From Thermoplasmata archaeon (GTDB lineage: Archaea > Thermoplasmatota > Thermoplasmata > Thermoplasmatales > Thermoplasmataceae), in the NCBI GenBank assembly GCA_021806345.1, contig JAJZXP010000238.1, positions 1-39,533 on the forward strand: DNA of 39,533 bases, read 5' to 3'. How positions within the stretch are numbered: position 1 is the stretch's first letter; each line of letters opens with the position of its first letter. Below, piece after piece: positions 7,673-16,227 of this stretch. The notes under the pieces were generated by a model. It had not been told where the DNA came from. It was given only the letters and a program-made list of their open reading frames with translations, and ran no database searches. The position numbers and the translations under genes are program-made.

Positions 7673-8062
7673 ATGAGTTGGCAGGAAGCGGAAGTTCGAG
7701 AATTGAAAGTTGGTAGGTACATGATGGTGGAAGATGCACCGTGCAAGATTATGGAAATTAACTTATCCAAGCCCGGAAAGCACGGTGAGGCAAAGGCAAG
7801 AATTGTTGCCATTGGTATATTCGATAACCAGAAAAAGAGTGTAGTATTCCCAGTTAAACATAAAGTAAAAGTTCCAATCATTGAGAAAAAAAGCGCACAG
7901 GTTCTCAGTGTTGCAAACAATGAGGCCCAGTTGATGGATACTGAAACCTATGAAACCTTTGTCCTACCATTAGAACCCGACCAAGTTGATAAGGTTAAGC
8001 CTAGTACGGAGGTATCCTATTGGGAAGCAATGGGCACCAGAAGGATCATGCTGCAGAATTAA
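7673..8062 (+). CDS. eif5a: Translation initiation factor 5A (aIF5A)
   Basis: The archaeal homologue of eIF5A/EF-P, about 129 residues from the ATG at 7673, consisting of an SH3-like N-terminal domain and an OB-fold C-terminal domain. It helps ribosomes through difficult peptide bonds such as polyproline. The hypusine loop [10 protein letters not shown] is present; the lysine expected to be converted to deoxyhypusine or hypusine is K36. A GTG at 7658 in frame would add five residues, but archaeal homologues usually begin with MSW, so I chose the ATG. Its 3' end overlaps the agmatinase-family gene by 43 bases, suggesting translational coupling. Confidence 0.93.
   Translation: MSWQEAEVRELKVGRYMMVEDAPCKIMEINLSKPGKHGEAKARIVAIGIFDNQKKSVVFPVKHKVKVPIIEKKSAQVLSVANNEAQLMDTETYETFVLPLEPDQVDKVKPSTEVSYWEAMGTRRIMLQN
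8008..8013 (+). promoter_or_regulatory. Shine-Dalgarno that fixes the TTG start of the ureohydrolase gene
   Basis: GGAGGT lies six bases before the TTG at 8020, inside the aIF5A coding region. It is the strongest ribosome site seen in this area and the only one in frame with the downstream gene, whose open frame begins just 15 bases before the TTG. Confidence 0.7.
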
Positions 8063-8925
8063 GTGCCTTAGCATCGCTTAAAAAAATTGCAGACGCAAAT
8101 TTCGAATATGAAGAAGCAAAGTATGTGATTTTCGGTGTTCCCTTTGACTACACTTCATCATTTAGAAGGGGATCATCAAGGGGACCAACGGAAGTAAGAA
8201 GAGCTTATGATAACCTTGAATCCTTCGATGTTTCATATGGACTAGATTTCTCAGAACTGCACATTTGTGATATTGGAGATATATTCGTTAACGAAGATGC
8301 TTCAGAAACTGTTGATCTCGTGGAGCAGGTAACATCAATAATAGTTAAAGATCAAAAAATACCGGTTATGATTGGAGGAGAGCACTCGATAACGGGAGGT
8401 GCCATCAGAAATTTTAAGAAATCAAGCATGATCATAATAGATGCTCACTCCGATTTTAGAAGAAGTTACATGGGAAATATCCACAATCACGCCTGTGTAA
8501 CACATAGGTCTTTGGATGTTCTTGGTGAAAACCGAATATTTTCCTTCGGTACAAGATCTACTTCAAAAGAGGAATTTGAGGATCCTGATTACAAAAAGGT
8601 TTCCTTTATAAGATCTGAAACTGTTAAAACCTCCGGGATAGACAAATGCCTTGAGCAAATTACTCCAAAACTTCTAGATACGATCTATTTTTCAATAGAT
8701 ATGGATGGAATTGACCCCTCCCTCGCACCAGGAGTTGGAACACCTGAACCATACGGGCTTAATGACAGCGATGTTCGATTTCTGATCAGAAAATTGGCTC
8801 CTAAAATTACCGGTTTCGATGTTCTGGAATTTACTCCTGACTTTGATAATGGAAACACAGCAATGCTGGCAGCAAAACTAATTCAAGACTTTATTGGAAG
8901 TAAGGAATCAAGTATTAAATTTTAA
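8020..8925 (+). CDS. speB: Agmatinase-family ureohydrolase
   Basis: A 301-residue binuclear manganese enzyme of the arginase/agmatinase family; the expected reaction is agmatine to putrescine plus urea. All metal ligands are visible: GGEHS (H122), DAHSD (D141, H143, D145) and [14 protein letters not shown] (D227, D229). Start is TTG, chosen for the GGAGGT site six bases upstream, as no ATG or GTG exists near the N-terminus. It overlaps the aIF5A gene by 43 bases, an arrangement that suggests a link with polyamine supply or directly with the hypusine pathway; in Haloferax an agmatinase-like protein has been tied to aIF5A modification. Its 3' end overlaps the convergent zinc-ribbon gene by 4 bases. 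Confidence 0.9.
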   Translation: MGSNGHQKDHAAELSALASLKKIADANFEYEEAKYVIFGVPFDYTSSFRRGSSRGPTEVRRAYDNLESFDVSYGLDFSELHICDIGDIFVNEDASETVDLVEQVTSIIVKDQKIPVMIGGEHSITGGAIRNFKKSSMIIIDAHSDFRRSYMGNIHNHACVTHRSLDVLGENRIFSFGTRSTSKEEFEDPDYKKVSFIRSETVKTSGIDKCLEQITPKLLDTIYFSIDMDGIDPSLAPGVGTPEPYGLNDSDVRFLIRKLAPKITGFDVLEFTPDFDNGNTAMLAAKLIQDFIGSKESSIKF

Positions 8926-9464
8926 AGACGCTGTGTTCCTTGATGGAAATAGTTGTAAACGTGTGGTCTTGTGAGATAGTATATAAATATTATACCGAGA
9001 ATGGTTCCAATTGGTATTTCAAAGAGCGAAAGGACTGAAAAAACCAGAACTACTATTCTTGCCCAGTTTTTTCCTGTCAGCAGTGCAGCGGAGCCAAAGA
9101 GGAATAGCAATCCTATTACTGCAAAAACTATCGTGAACAATGGGAAAATAATCCCGAGTAAAATCCCAGCAATAATGTCCAAAATTCCTCCCATCATTCC
9201 TAAAATTGCGAGTATCAAGACTCCAGTTGGCCTTTCGTTGAGTGCGGGTGTGGGTGAAAAGATTGAACTTCCACAAATTGGACATACAGTATTTTGAAAT
9301 TCAGTTTGCTGATTGCAATTCCTGCAATATTTCATCCTTCCAGTATTTGCATCTTGAGATGCAGTAGCTGAATAGTTCATTGATGCATTGAACTGGTATC
9401 CGCACTGTTGACAGTATTCGTCTGCATCAGGACTGGCGGCTGAGCAATTTGGACAAATCTTCAT
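8922..9464 (-). CDS. Double zinc-ribbon membrane protein, unknown function
   Basis: A 180-residue protein with two N-terminal zinc ribbons, CPNC/CQQC (C4, C7, C18, C21) and CRNC/CPIC (C47, C50, C61, C64), followed by a hydrophobic C-terminal half with three to four membrane segments (about 80-165). The ribbons should face the cytosol. Such zinc-ribbon-plus-membrane proteins are common in archaea and have no known role. The start ATG at 9464 places the first ribbon at the very N-terminus. It converges on and overlaps the ureohydrolase gene by four bases. Confidence 0.8.
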   Translation of the reverse strand: MKICPNCSAASPDADEYCQQCGYQFNASMNYSATASQDANTGRMKYCRNCNQQTEFQNTVCPICGSSIFSPTPALNERPTGVLILAILGMMGGILDIIAGILLGIIFPLFTIVFAVIGLLFLFGSAALLTGKNWARIVVLVFSVLSLFEIPIGTILGIIFIYYLTRPHVYNYFHQGTQRL

Positions 9465-9603
9465 TGATTCAAAATATTGTAATTGATAATAAATTTGTCT
9501 GGATAATGTAGGAATTCTTAAAAGACTGAATAACTCCTAGGATGGCTATTTCCAAGCAGAAATTGTAATTTGAGTGATTGGAGAATTTATTATGATAAAT
9601 GAA

Positions 9604-10134
9604 TTAAATTCCTATTTTTCCTGCGATGTCTTTTCCCTTTGTGATCTCAATCCTGCAAGGAGTTGGGAGTTTAATTGATGCTTTGTGAAGTGCTTCTTTC
9701 ATTTGTTTAGCTCCTTCTGGATTGGTTCTTGCTACCATGATTATATCTTTGGCCCTCACTCTGGCTGCAGTGCCAACTGGCTTTCCAAAGGCTCCTCTCA
9801 TTCCACTTGAAATTCTATCAGCCCCTGCGCCTGTTGCCATTTTGTGCTCCCTTATTACCTGATGAGGATATGGCCTAATCTGGAAGTAATAATTATCCAG
9901 TCCAAGTGATTCACTAACCTTTCTATTGATTGAAATCCTTGCCGCCTCCAGTGCGCTATGCCTTATCTGGCAGCTTTCTTCTGCTATCATCTGGAATTCT
10001 ACTTGAAAGTCTTTCTTTTGATTTCCATGTGTGAATGTAGTTATCTTTGGGTATGGAACTCCGCCCATGAACTCTCTTCGCGTGTAAGCTGGACCTGAAA
10101 TCTTTGTGTACATTCTAGCTGGTTTTGTTACCAT
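9604..10134 (-). CDS. rpl10e: Large ribosomal subunit protein L10e (uL16)
   Basis: A 176-residue ribosomal protein of the 50S subunit near the A-site tRNA and 5S rRNA, the archaeal/eukaryal form of bacterial L16. Recognised from the N-terminus KPARMYTKISGPAYTRREFM and the core IRPYPHQVIREHKM and GADRISSGMRGAFGKPVGTA, all characteristic. Length is normal for archaea. Start is the ATG at 10134. It stands alone here, not in a ribosomal operon. Confidence 0.96.
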   Translation of the reverse strand: MVTKPARMYTKISGPAYTRREFMGGVPYPKITTFTHGNQKKDFQVEFQMIAEESCQIRHSALEAARISINRKVSESLGLDNYYFQIRPYPHQVIREHKMATGAGADRISSGMRGAFGKPVGTAARVRAKDIIMVARTNPEGAKQMKEALHKASIKLPTPCRIEITKGKDIAGKIGI

Positions 10135-10256
10135 TACTATCCACCTGAGAATACAAATACATATAAAAATTGATTGAATAACTATTAGATTAAAAGACCT
10201 GGTATTTTACTATAGGATGACAACATATTATAAATTGAAGATTATGAGGTGAGATG

Positions 10257-11372
10257 ATGTGGAAAAAATACAGCGTAGAAAGCGTCAGGATTCTGGCTCT
10301 CTCTGCAGTCTTGTTTTCCATGGCATGGTTTTGGCTCAGTTTCACATTTCCCCTAGTTTTAGTATCATTAAAATTCAACTATTTCGAAATTGGATCCATA
10401 GGAACACTAACATCCTTTCCGTTCATCATATTTTCATTTCTTTTCATAAATTCAAAGAAAAAGCACCTTAATTTCGCACTGAAGATTCCATATTTGGTAA
10501 TTGCTTCTGCTACAGTAATTCTTTTGCTGGGATATGAAAACTCGGATCTCTATATATTGATTATTGGAATCACCAGCATATTCCAAAGTATGTGGTGGAT
10601 TTCAACCGAAATTGAGACGGGGCTACTAGGTGTAGAGGGTCTTGCAGAGAAATATTCTGCTGCGTGGGGAATTCCATCTGGTATCTTTCCAATAATTGCT
10701 GGCTACGTTATTGAGGTGACCGGATTCAGAGGAATTTATATTCTCGTCCTTGTTGTTTCGTTACTTGGGTTGGTGATACAACCAATAGACACCAGGGAGA
10801 GAATTGTAAAAAGAGTCAATCGCCTAACTCCTTCCCTTATTTTACCTATGACTTTTTCCGGAATAGATTTGGGATTTGTAACGTTTGTACTTGTTCCGTT
10901 TATCAGGGTTCAAGACTATTCCTATTTTAGTATAGGAGTTTATTCAGGAATTTTCTCCATATTTTTTTCCCTGGGATCCCTGCTTGGAAATGTTATAACG
11001 ATTAAAAATCAGCAGTTATTTTCCTTTTATTCATCCCTTATGGCAGCGTCCCCCCTATTACTTTTATTAGGAATTAATATGCTTACCCTTTCAGTATCCC
11101 TCTCCTTGGGTGGTTTTGGTGCAAGTCTTGGGTTTTCCAAGGTTCTGGGTTATATAAATAGAACAGACAGTCCAAGAATAGGGGTGTTCTATTATGAGAC
11201 ACTCTTTTCAATTGGGTACATAACTGGTACTCTAATTGGAGGGTTTCTTTCTTTAGCAGTTTCGTTTGAAACCACTCTGGTGCTTTTCGTACCGTCCTTA
11301 TTTTTTTCACTTTATTCATTAAATAAGTCTTTTTCAAAACCCGAACTTTTTGTTCCTTCCGACTTTAAATGA
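10257..11372 (+). CDS. Major facilitator superfamily transporter
   Basis: About 371 residues, nearly all hydrophobic, with about eleven to twelve membrane segments split by a basic cytoplasmic loop near the middle (TRERIVKRVNRL, about 181-192). This is the usual two-bundle MFS design. The helix 1 and loop 2-3 signatures are weak, so substrate is unknown. The Shine-Dalgarno GAGGTGA at 10246-10252 favours the ATG at 10257 over the adjacent ATG at 10254, which would be only one base away from it. The 3' end overlaps the convergent zinc-ribbon membrane protein gene by 39 bases. Confidence 0.78.
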   Translation: MWKKYSVESVRILALSAVLFSMAWFWLSFTFPLVLVSLKFNYFEIGSIGTLTSFPFIIFSFLFINSKKKHLNFALKIPYLVIASATVILLLGYENSDLYILIIGITSIFQSMWWISTEIETGLLGVEGLAEKYSAAWGIPSGIFPIIAGYVIEVTGFRGIYILVLVVSLLGLVIQPIDTRERIVKRVNRLTPSLILPMTFSGIDLGFVTFVLVPFIRVQDYSYFSIGVYSGIFSIFFSLGSLLGNVITIKNQQLFSFYSSLMAASPLLLLLGINMLTLSVSLSLGGFGASLGFSKVLGYINRTDSPRIGVFYYETLFSIGYITGTLIGGFLSLAVSFETTLVLFVPSLFFSLYSLNKSFSKPELFVPSDFK

Positions 11373-12449
11373 CTGAAAACCTGTTTCTGTGCCTGTCCAG
11401 TTGCTCTTGCACTTCTTGCATTCCAGATAGCTTGATTTGACATAAAATTCCACTGAATCACAGTTGGGACAAATTCCCCTTATGAACAATTGATCCGCAA
11501 TTTCCCTGGAGTCTCTGAGCTGCTGGTTGTTATCCGTTTTTCCTTCCTGATGATTGCCCAAGTTCGAAACGCTTCCGCTTTGTTGACTGTCTTTTCCGTT
11601 AATAGCTGAGTGTTCTCCCTTTTTTTGTAGGCTCACATTCACTGTAAGGCTTGAGATTAGCCCGATAAATGCAAAAATGATAATTAAAACAGAATAAAAT
11701 GTTCCTGTAAAAGATACGAAATCGGTTGCTATGACATTGGAGCCGATTGTAATTATCACGAGAAAAATTGCTGAACCTATTCCATATCTCTGGGTAAATA
11801 GAACGAATATGATGAAAATAATAAAGAATTCTATGGCTTCTATAATCCCTGAGTTCGTGAAAATATAAAGTATTGCAGCGAAGATTGCGGCAGGTACGAC
11901 TGAAGCAGAATAGGAGTTAAGAGAAAGACCCAATTTTCCGTGTAAAAAAGACTCAATGTAAGATTTCGTTTCACCACCGTTCCAAAGTGGAGTAAACACC
12001 ATCGCTAAAATGAATAATAAAGCAGAGGTTACCACAGTCACCTGTTCAAAGCTTGCTGCCATTGCATATATTCCAACCTTGGCGTTGAAATTTGCAGGAA
12101 GGGGATAGAACGAAGCAAATATACTCAAGACCAGAAACACTGCCAGGAAAGCTATGGAAATCGGGATTCTCTTGTTTCTTTCCCGCAAGTGATTGACTTT
12201 TGAAAAATCACTAACATAAAACGTTGTAAATAAAATTGCTAAGATAATGAATGGTACAAACGATAATAGGAATGTAGTCCGGGAATTGACCACAAAATAA
12301 AGTAATTGAGTGATCCCGAATTTTGTGAAACGACCAGAAAGTGCTGACTGGTATTGTATATAGATTAGTATTGAAAAAACAGCTGTCAGAACACCAGTCA
12401 CTAGAGCTATGATGAATTCAATCAGGCTGATCCATTTCTGCCAACTCAC
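11334..12449 (-). CDS. Membrane protein with C-terminal zinc ribbon, unknown function
   Basis: A 371-residue protein with about eight hydrophobic segments in residues 10-270, then a polar glutamine/serine-rich linker (about 275-315) and a C-terminal zinc ribbon CPNC (327-330) with CKKC (344-347). The ribbon lies on the cytosolic side if the linker does. I do not recognise the membrane domain. It overlaps the convergent MFS gene by 39 bases, so one of the two may regulate the other by antisense transcription. It is the second zinc-ribbon membrane protein within 3 kb, but the membrane parts are not alike. Confidence 0.75.
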   Translation of the reverse strand: MSWQKWISLIEFIIALVTGVLTAVFSILIYIQYQSALSGRFTKFGITQLLYFVVNSRTTFLLSFVPFIILAILFTTFYVSDFSKVNHLRERNKRIPISIAFLAVFLVLSIFASFYPLPANFNAKVGIYAMAASFEQVTVVTSALLFILAMVFTPLWNGGETKSYIESFLHGKLGLSLNSYSASVVPAAIFAAILYIFTNSGIIEAIEFFIIFIIFVLFTQRYGIGSAIFLVIITIGSNVIATDFVSFTGTFYSVLIIIFAFIGLISSLTVNVSLQKKGEHSAINGKDSQQSGSVSNLGNHQEGKTDNNQQLRDSREIADQLFIRGICPNCDSVEFYVKSSYLECKKCKSNWTGTETGFQSFKVGRNKKFGF

Positions 12450-12503
12450 ACTCGTATATTGAAAAATGAATAATAAAACTATTCAATTTTTGCCATTTTT
12501 AAC

Positions 12504-13217
12504 TTATTCTAGAGTTAAATTTACCCTTGTTCCAACCTTTCCCTTCACCAGATTTGTCTTGAGCTTAATCTTGCCCATTTCTGCTGTATTTTTTAGAACA
12601 GTGCCCATTTCTAACTGATCAGGTAATTCTGGTATTTTAACAATCCAGAGTTCAGGGACTTCTGGTACCTTTCCCTTATTTTGCCTCACTAAATCTTCAT
12701 CATTTAGGAAATCTTCTCTTGGCATTCTCTCTCGTGTTAAATCCACTTTGTTTGAAATAATATTGTTTGTCTCCTCCTCTAATTTCCTTACAATTTCTTC
12801 TGAAATTTCCTTTATTTCCAGATCAATCCATGCATAGTCTTCGTATGTCTGATTAATCCTGTGAGTTGCACCATAATTCTTATATGCTAACCCTGCAAGT
12901 ATTCTCAACGCCGTCCTGAATTTCATATGGTTTAGTCTGATATTCCAGTCAACTGTTTGCTTTACTACCTTACCCCTTGAATCGATGGGATATGTATCAT
13001 GTGAAATCAGGTGAATTCCATCGCCATCATCCCAAACATCTATGATTTCGAACTCCTTGTCATCTATAACTATTTTTCCCTTATCATTAGGTTGTCCAAA
13101 AGAAGTGGGGTAGAGAACGCTCCCATCAACAATTAGGTCCGTAAATTCATTAAAAATTACCTTACTTTCGAATTCTGTTCTATATGGATCATCAAAGTAG
13201 ACGTGCTTTGTAGGCAT
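12504..13217 (-). CDS. AlaX-like alanyl-tRNA editing domain protein lacking the zinc site
   Basis: A 237-residue protein with the layout of AlaX-M: an N-terminal beta-barrel like the one in alanyl-tRNA synthetase (YFDDPYRTEF, LYPTSFGQPNDKG at about 36-47) and the editing domain (about 92-220, ending NTAEMGKIKL as in NTGEIGEIKI). AlaX proteins hydrolyse Ser-tRNA-Ala or Gly-tRNA-Ala in trans with a zinc held by HxxxH and CxxxH. Here the first motif reads RTALR (R101, R105) and the second EMGTV (E203, V207), so all four ligands are replaced. The frame is intact, with no stop or shift, so it is probably maintained. It may bind tRNA without hydrolysis or use another chemistry. Confidence 0.75.
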   Translation of the reverse strand: MPTKHVYFDDPYRTEFESKVIFNEFTDLIVDGSVLYPTSFGQPNDKGKIVIDDKEFEIIDVWDDGDGIHLISHDTYPIDSRGKVVKQTVDWNIRLNHMKFRTALRILAGLAYKNYGATHRINQTYEDYAWIDLEIKEISEEIVRKLEEETNNIISNKVDLTRERMPREDFLNDEDLVRQNKGKVPEVPELWIVKIPELPDQLEMGTVLKNTAEMGKIKLKTNLVKGKVGTRVNLTLE

Positions 13218-13249
13218 TGATCCGTCAATTTGACATACCTTATATTTTT

Positions 13250-13440
13250 TCGTGTCAACTGTCCCATTATAAAGGATATGGATTTGCAGTTGGCTTCCAT
13301 TAAGCCAGTGGGCATAGATTCATTGAGTCACAACAATTGGCGGGCCAGCTTTCCCTGTTAAAGTCAGAGTGCTTAACGCCTTCATCCCTTCTACTCACTC
13401 AGGAAATGCGTATGAACCCAATGTAACCTTTTATGAATAG
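13250..13440 (+). pseudogene. Decayed coding remnant, possibly a transposase (TnpB-type) C-terminus
   Basis: The 416-base spacer between the AlaX-like gene and folC holds two stop-free plus-strand stretches that join by one frame change. One gives KDMDLQLASIKPVGIDSL (about 13268-13321) and ends at TAA near 13359. The next gives KVRVLNAFIPSTHSGNAYE then PNVTFYE, ending TAG at 13438-13440. Composition is protein-like, and the look recalls tails of archaeal tnpB genes, but I cannot confirm that. The rest of the spacer (13441-13600) shows nothing I recognise. Confidence 0.3.
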
Positions 13441-13602
13441 CAATTCTTGGCATAAATCTCTTCGGGAATGCGCCTTCTTATCAGATTGGGTAGATTATTC
13501 ATTTCCTTATGATATTGAAGGTTTTTTCCATTCTGGAGAACTGAATGTATCTCTATGTCAAGACATAGGAGTCTTACTGCTTCCCTTAAACTCCTAACAA
13601 TC

Positions 13603-13610
13603 TTATAAAT
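13603..13610 (+). promoter_or_regulatory. TATA box of folC
   Basis: TTATAAAT is centred about 26-27 bases before the TTG at 13634. Transcription would begin at or beside the start codon, so the mRNA is probably leaderless with a TTG start. Confidence 0.55.
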
Positions 13611-13633
13611 ACAACCATGCCCTTACCAATCGC

Positions 13634-14911
13634 TTGAGAGACCAGAACCTTCAGTTTATTTATGACCTTAAAAGAGAGGGAATTAAGTACGATTTATCAG
13701 CAATGCTGGAATTTGACAGAGAATTTAAACACCCACATAAGAATTTTGAATCCATACATGTGACAGGATCAAACGGAAAGGGCTCTGTATCAAATATGGT
13801 ATTCAATGTTCTCAGATTGAGAGAGAAAACTGGTCTTTACACAAGTCCTCATTTGATCAATTTCGCTGAAAGAATTTATCTTCAGGATCATCAAATTGAG
13901 CCTGAATCCATAGAAAAATATCTGGACCTATTCAGGGACTACATTAAAAACAGGATAAAAATTAAAAGAAATCCAACCTTTTTTGAGGTGACAACTGAAA
14001 TGGCATTTCAGTACTATAGTGAAATGAATGCAAAGTATTCTGCTATCGAGGTTGGGTTGGGAGGAAGATTGGATGCCACGAATATTATAACTCCAGCAGT
14101 TTCTATAATCACAAGGATCAATTATGAGCATACTGATAGATTGGGAACAACTCTTCAGCAAATTGCGTGGGAAAAGGGTGGAATAATTAAACACAATGTT
14201 CCAGTTGTAATCGGGGAAACAAAGGATGAGCCGCTTAGAGAATTGAAAAGGATAGCTGAGAGACGAAATAGCAAACTATATGAGTCTAGCAAATACACTA
14301 AAATAGAGGGTTTAAAAATTGAAGAAACTGGATCTAAGGTTTGGCTACACACACCTACTGAGGAATACAAGCTCGAGATTCCATTAATAGGAGAATTTCA
14401 GGTTGAAAATGCTAGAACGGCAATAACAGCACTGGAAATTTTGAACGAAAACGTCAAGAGAAAGGAAATTGAAAGAGGTATCGCAAATTCCAGATGGCCA
14501 GGAAGAATAGAAGTTGTCAAGAGAAAGCCACTTGTGATTCTGGATTCAAGCCATAACCCTGCTGCTGCAGAAGCTCTTGCCAGAACAATTAAAAGGCTTT
14601 ATGAGAAGAAGCCGCTGCTTGTTGTTGGGATGTTATTAGATAAGGATCACTATGGCTATCTTCATAATATGGCATCATGCTCCGATTCGATTATCCTTAC
14701 AACACCCGAAGAGGAGGAAAGAAAAACGGATCCGGAAGTGCTCGAGCCATTTGCAAGAAAGATTTTTAAAAGTGTTGAAGTGATAAAAGATCCTATAGAA
14801 GCTTACAATAATGCTATTTCTCGATCCGACTTTGTTCTTGTCTCAGGTTCTATGTATCTTGTGGGAGCAATATGTAAGATATTGAATCTAAAGATGACTC
14901 CACATAGATGA
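13634..14911 (+). CDS. folC: Folylpolyglutamate synthase / dihydrofolate synthase family ligase
   Basis: A 425-residue Mur-ligase-superfamily enzyme that adds glutamate to a folate (or makes dihydrofolate from dihydropteroate) using ATP, in the cytosol. The P-loop TGSNGKGSVSN (44-54), the FolC signature TSPHLINFAERI (about 75-86), the metal/carbamate region EVGLGGRLDATN (about 142-153) and the C-terminal domain mark LDSSHNPAAAEAL (about 304-316) are all present. Start is TTG: no ATG exists nearby, and the TATA box at 13603-13610 puts the transcript start there. It precedes orc1/cdc6 with an 89-base gap. Confidence 0.92.
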   Translation: MRDQNLQFIYDLKREGIKYDLSAMLEFDREFKHPHKNFESIHVTGSNGKGSVSNMVFNVLRLREKTGLYTSPHLINFAERIYLQDHQIEPESIEKYLDLFRDYIKNRIKIKRNPTFFEVTTEMAFQYYSEMNAKYSAIEVGLGGRLDATNIITPAVSIITRINYEHTDRLGTTLQQIAWEKGGIIKHNVPVVIGETKDEPLRELKRIAERRNSKLYESSKYTKIEGLKIEETGSKVWLHTPTEEYKLEIPLIGEFQVENARTAITALEILNENVKRKEIERGIANSRWPGRIEVVKRKPLVILDSSHNPAAAEALARTIKRLYEKKPLLVVGMLLDKDHYGYLHNMASCSDSIILTTPEEEERKTDPEVLEPFARKIFKSVEVIKDPIEAYNNAISRSDFVLVSGSMYLVGAICKILNLKMTPHR

Positions 14912-15000
14912 TTAAACAAGTTTGGATCAAATATGTTATCAAATCGTAATGAAAAAACACTTTTATCCATAGGTCAATTAGGATCGTTTACGGTGCTTAA

Positions 15001-16227
15001 ATGAACCCTTTTGACAAATACGAAACACGGGCAATTGCCCTTCTAGGCGATCTTTCTATACTATCTCCTAAGCATCAACCAGAGAGTTTTCCTCACAGGG
15101 AAAAGCAGATAGAATCTATCGTAGGATCACTGAGTGGCCTTATTAGAGGCTTTTCTATAAATAATATATTGGTCTATGGAAAAACTGGAACTGGGAAAAC
15201 TTCTGTAACAAAATACATCACTGATATGCTGAAAGAAAAGGTTGGGGAGCGTGTCATTACCTGCTATATTAACTGCCAAACCTATGATTCACCATATTCG
15301 ATATTAATTAATATTGCAAGATATGTACCAGGCGCAGATAATATTCCGCCATCCGGATGGACTCTGGATAGAATATATGAGGAAGTTCTTAACAAACTTA
15401 AAGAAAAAAAGAGCTCAGTTATTTTAGTTCTTGACGAAATCGACAAGCTTGTTGAAAAAAATGGAGGAGATTCCCTCTATGTTATCCTAAAACTGATTGA
15501 TGAGGATTCTGGTGTTGGAGGCACTGTTATCGGAATAACAAACGATAGTTCATTCTATGATAAGCTTGACCCCAGAGTTAAAAGCAGGATGAGCAAGGAA
15601 TCTGTAATGTTTCAACCTTACAATGCAGAAGAACTGAGGGATATCTTAAACCCTAGGGTGAGACAGGTGCTGCCAACGGACTCATATGAAGATGGTGCAA
15701 TAGGTTTATGTGCAGCCCTTGGCGCAAGAGAACATGGAGATGCAAGAAAAGCAATAGATCTCATGAGGATAGCAATTGAAATGGCAATACGAGAGAATAG
15801 TCAGCTAATTACAAAAGAACATGTTTACAAAGCAAGAGACACTATGGAAATAGACGTGATTCGGGAGACTACCAAAACGCTACCCACACATGCTAAGATC
15901 GTTTTGATGTCCGTAATAGTAAGCGGGGAGAGACACCCGAATTCTGCTACTACTGGTGAGATTTCAACCCTTTATGCAAACTTATGTAGAATAATTGGTC
16001 TCCCCCCACTGTCGACGAGGAGGGTTAGCGATTATATTTCTGAACTGGAAGACTTTGGCATGATAAGTACAACGGTCAAAAGCCTTGGACGGTATGGGCG
16101 AACGAGGTATATTAGAATCACAGGCAGGGAAGAAGATATTAAAAGATTTATACTGGAAGATCAGGAAATGGAAAAATTAAAGGAAGTAAAAGCTACAAAA
16201 CAATTTAGGTTGGATGATAAAATTTAA
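15001..16227 (+). CDS. cdc6: Orc1/Cdc6 replication initiator
   Basis: A 408-residue archaeal origin-recognition AAA+ ATPase. It binds origin repeats and loads the MCM helicase. Walker A GKTGTGKT (60-67), Walker B VLVLDEID (about 142-148, D145 E146), sensor 1 GITND (about 178-182) and the C-terminal winged helix (about 295-385, with ISTLYANLCRIIGLPPLSTR) are visible. Start ATG at 15001 follows a TATA-like ACTTTTATCC near 14959. Archaeal origins often lie next to this gene, but I see no repeated ORB-like motif in the short upstream spacer or near it. The 3' end overlaps the convergent UPF0173 gene by four bases. Confidence 0.93.
   Translation: MNPFDKYETRAIALLGDLSILSPKHQPESFPHREKQIESIVGSLSGLIRGFSINNILVYGKTGTGKTSVTKYITDMLKEKVGERVITCYINCQTYDSPYSILINIARYVPGADNIPPSGWTLDRIYEEVLNKLKEKKSSVILVLDEIDKLVEKNGGDSLYVILKLIDEDSGVGGTVIGITNDSSFYDKLDPRVKSRMSKESVMFQPYNAEELRDILNPRVRQVLPTDSYEDGAIGLCAALGAREHGDARKAIDLMRIAIEMAIRENSQLITKEHVYKARDTMEIDVIRETTKTLPTHAKIVLMSVIVSGERHPNSATTGEISTLYANLCRIIGLPPLSTRRVSDYISELEDFGMISTTVKSLGRYGRTRYIRITGREEDIKRFILEDQEMEKLKEVKATKQFRLDDKI

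Noticed and set aside
14912..15000. Possible replication origin next to orc1/cdc6
   Set aside because: The 89-base spacer shows no repeated ORB-like motif and no strong AT unwinding block beyond ordinary promoter sequence. Origins may lie elsewhere.
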